DNA of 40,965 nucleotides from Dehalococcoidia bacterium UBA2991. GTDB lineage: Bacteria > Chloroflexota > Dehalococcoidia > Tepidiformales > Tepidiformaceae. Below are positions 40,098-40,965 of this stretch, in pieces; the stretch's first letter is position 1, and every line of letters starts with the position of its first letter. A program made the translations under genes and the position numbers. The stretch is from assembly GCA_002346645.1 (NCBI GenBank), contig DEAD01000013.1:1-40965 (forward strand), written 5' to 3'. Below the pieces are notes generated by a model, which was not told the DNA's origin, ran no database searches, and saw nothing but the letters and a program-made list of their open reading frames with translations.

Positions 40098-40724
40098 ATG
40101 GATTCGGTCATCACTCTCGAGCGTTTCTCAAAGGGTAAGACCTACCAGGAATACCTAGCTTCCGGCATTCGCAACCAGGATCAATTCGAGGAAAATTACC
40201 AAGGATTAGTCATCAGCGAAGAACAGCAGACCGCCCTAAGCGAACTGGTCGCCCAACCCAATGGCCCCCATCACATGGTGATCATAGGTGAAGACTGGTG
40301 CCCCGACGTGTATCGGGGAATGCCTGTTGGGGTGCGTATCGCTGAAGCGCTCGGAATCGAAGTTCGTATCTTCGAACGAGACCAGAACACGGACATGATT
40401 GCCGAGTACCTCAAGGACGGAGAGTTCGAATCCATCCCTGTCTATGTTTTCTATAACACCGAGCATGTGGAACTGGGACACTTTATCGAGCGACCAGCAC
40501 TTGCGAACGAGCAAATGGATCAGCTTTACGAAGTACTTGGTGACATGCGCCCCGAAGCGATCTCCCAACGAATTGGACACATGCCGAGCGAAGATGAAAT
40601 TAAACAAGCTCGGGCAGAAGGCCGCGAGCGCTATTTGGAGTGGCAGCGCACCAGCGAAACATGGGCAAATTGGCGAGTAGCAGCGGTGGACGAAGTCATC
40701 GAATTGTTACGTGGCGCGCTTTAA
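40098..40724 (+). CDS. thioredoxin-fold protein with one active-site Cys
   Basis: A 208-residue protein. Residues about 40-150 form a thioredoxin fold: HHMVIIGEDWCPDVYRG, then EVRIFERDQNTDM and the cis-proline strand ESIPVYVFY. The active site is Trp67-Cys68-Pro69-Asp70-Val71, so the second Cys of the usual CxxC or CxDC is missing. It cannot do standard dithiol exchange, but monothiol or structural roles are possible. The C-terminal helix region is rich in Arg and Glu. A strong AAGGAGGG precedes the ATG. It lies 75 bp after mazG and is followed by tRNA genes. Confidence 0.87.
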   Translation: MDSVITLERFSKGKTYQEYLASGIRNQDQFEENYQGLVISEEQQTALSELVAQPNGPHHMVIIGEDWCPDVYRGMPVGVRIAEALGIEVRIFERDQNTDMIAEYLKDGEFESIPVYVFYNTEHVELGHFIERPALANEQMDQLYEVLGDMRPEAISQRIGHMPSEDEIKQARAEGRERYLEWQRTSETWANWRVAAVDEVIELLRGAL

Positions 40725-40759
40725 CAACTTCAAAGAGCTTCAAATAGTTCTAATACTTG

Positions 40760-40789
40760 TTGTCCCTCCCGAATGCGCTTCGGTATACT
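40760..40789 (+). promoter_or_regulatory. promoter of the tRNA-Lys/tRNA-Leu cluster
   Basis: TTGTCC (-35, 40760-40765) and TATACT (-10, 40784-40789) are 18 bases apart. Transcription would start near 40796, eight bases before tRNA-Lys. The region between the thioredoxin-like stop and the tRNA holds nothing else. Confidence 0.55.
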
Positions 40790-40803
40790 CCGGCAGACCT
40801 TGG

Positions 40804-40879
40804 GGGCCGCTAGCTCAATTGGCAGAGCAAGTGACTCTTAATCACTAGGTTGAAGGTTCGAGTCCTTCGCGGCTCACCA
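40804..40879 (+). tRNA. tRNA-Lys (anticodon CTT)
   Basis: A complete 76-base cloverleaf with encoded CCA. Acceptor GGGCCGC pairs with GCGGCTC (one G-U), D-stem GCTC/GAGC, and anticodon stem AGTGA/TCACT with loop CTCTTAA, giving anticodon CTT. T-arm GAAGG-TTCGAGT-CCTTC, discriminator A. Confidence 0.98.
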
Positions 40880-40925
40880 CTTTCGAAAAGGTCTCGCCAT
40901 TTGGCAAGCCAGATGGCTAGGGGCC

Positions 40926-40965
40926 GGGGAAGTGTCGGAATTGGCAGACGAGCATGATTTAGGAT
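40926..40965 (+). tRNA. tRNA-Leu (anticodon TAG), 5' part only
   Basis: The 5' half of a leucine tRNA runs to the window edge. Acceptor GGGGAAG, T8-G9, and the D-arm TCGGAATTGGCAGACGA typical of leucine tRNAs are present. The anticodon stem-loop CATGA-TTTAGGA-T gives anticodon TAG for CUA/CUG. It starts 46 bases after tRNA-Lys and is probably cotranscribed. Confidence 0.9.

Noticed and set aside
1..40965. Mobile elements, prophage, CRISPR or toxin-antitoxin system
   Set aside because: No transposase, integrase, direct-repeat array or toxin-antitoxin pair was found; gene order is that of core chromosome.

Overview
The window is a dense, mostly core-chromosome segment (about 41 kb, roughly 50-55% GC by eye) of a free-living bacterium. 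I see no insertion sequence, prophage, CRISPR array or plasmid gene. The best guess is a Chloroflexota relative of the marine SAR202/Dehalococcoidia type. Pointers are the GuaB3-type IMP dehydrogenase, an actinobacterial-style SdhC-SdhA-SdhB complex, luciferase-like flavin monooxygenase and family III CoA-transferase genes, and the core-gene orders dnaX-ybaB-recR-recO and infC-rpmI-rplT. This placement is an inference from gene content, not a tree.

Layout. 1-1640: 5' end of a tRNA on the minus strand, a Cys-rich zinc protein and a ThuA-like protein (minus), then a small membrane-protein gene behind a promoter holding a GAAC-N4-GTTC (LexA-type) box. 1637-7890: rel (minus), then hisS, prfA, prmC and a HAD phosphatase (plus). 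7893-9900: a secreted/anchored unknown protein and guaB3 (minus); guaB3 has a leader with an intrinsic terminator just before its ribosome binding site. 9901-14243: rsmI, metG, tatD and a polyprenyl diphosphate synthase (plus). 14240-18015: dnaX-ybaB-recR-recO and an FmdB zinc ribbon (minus). 18016-18698: a clear cyclic di-AMP (ydaO/yuaA) riboswitch, a 62-residue basic ORF and a 28-bp perfect palindrome. 18699-22852: a minus-strand run of CoA-transferase, aquaporin, methyltransferase, TIM-barrel isomerase and cupin genes. 23131-25007: flavin monooxygenase plus an acetoacetate-decarboxylase-fold protein. 25058-28410: sdhC-sdhA-sdhB. 28515-30986: miaB, tRNA-Ser, an NrtR-like Nudix protein and a YggT protein. 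31015-32287: infC-rpmI-rplT. 32367-34612: galU and a large two-domain protein of unknown function. 34636-40724: lepA with a stand-alone AsnC ligand-binding domain, mdh, argH, mazG and a thioredoxin-like protein. The window closes with tRNA-Lys(CTT) and a truncated tRNA-Leu(TAG).

Most genes serve translation (two tRNA synthetases, RF1 and its methylase, RsmI, MiaB, IF3, L35, L20, LepA), replication/repair (DnaX, RecR, RecO, YbaB), central metabolism (Sdh, Mdh, ArgH, GuaB3, GalU, prenyl synthase) and stringent response (Rel). The accessory part (18.7-25 kb) looks like oxidation of organic compounds.

The points most worth follow-up are the c-di-AMP riboswitch in front of a tiny ORF, the attenuator-like guaB3 leader, the SOS-like promoter of a small membrane protein, a recurring ACA(A/C)T-N6-start arrangement that suggests leaderless transcripts, an acetoacetate-decarboxylase-like protein without the catalytic lysines, and a SdhC with Cys/His clusters like the mycobacterial Rieske-type anchor. 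No wholly new multi-gene system could be shown.
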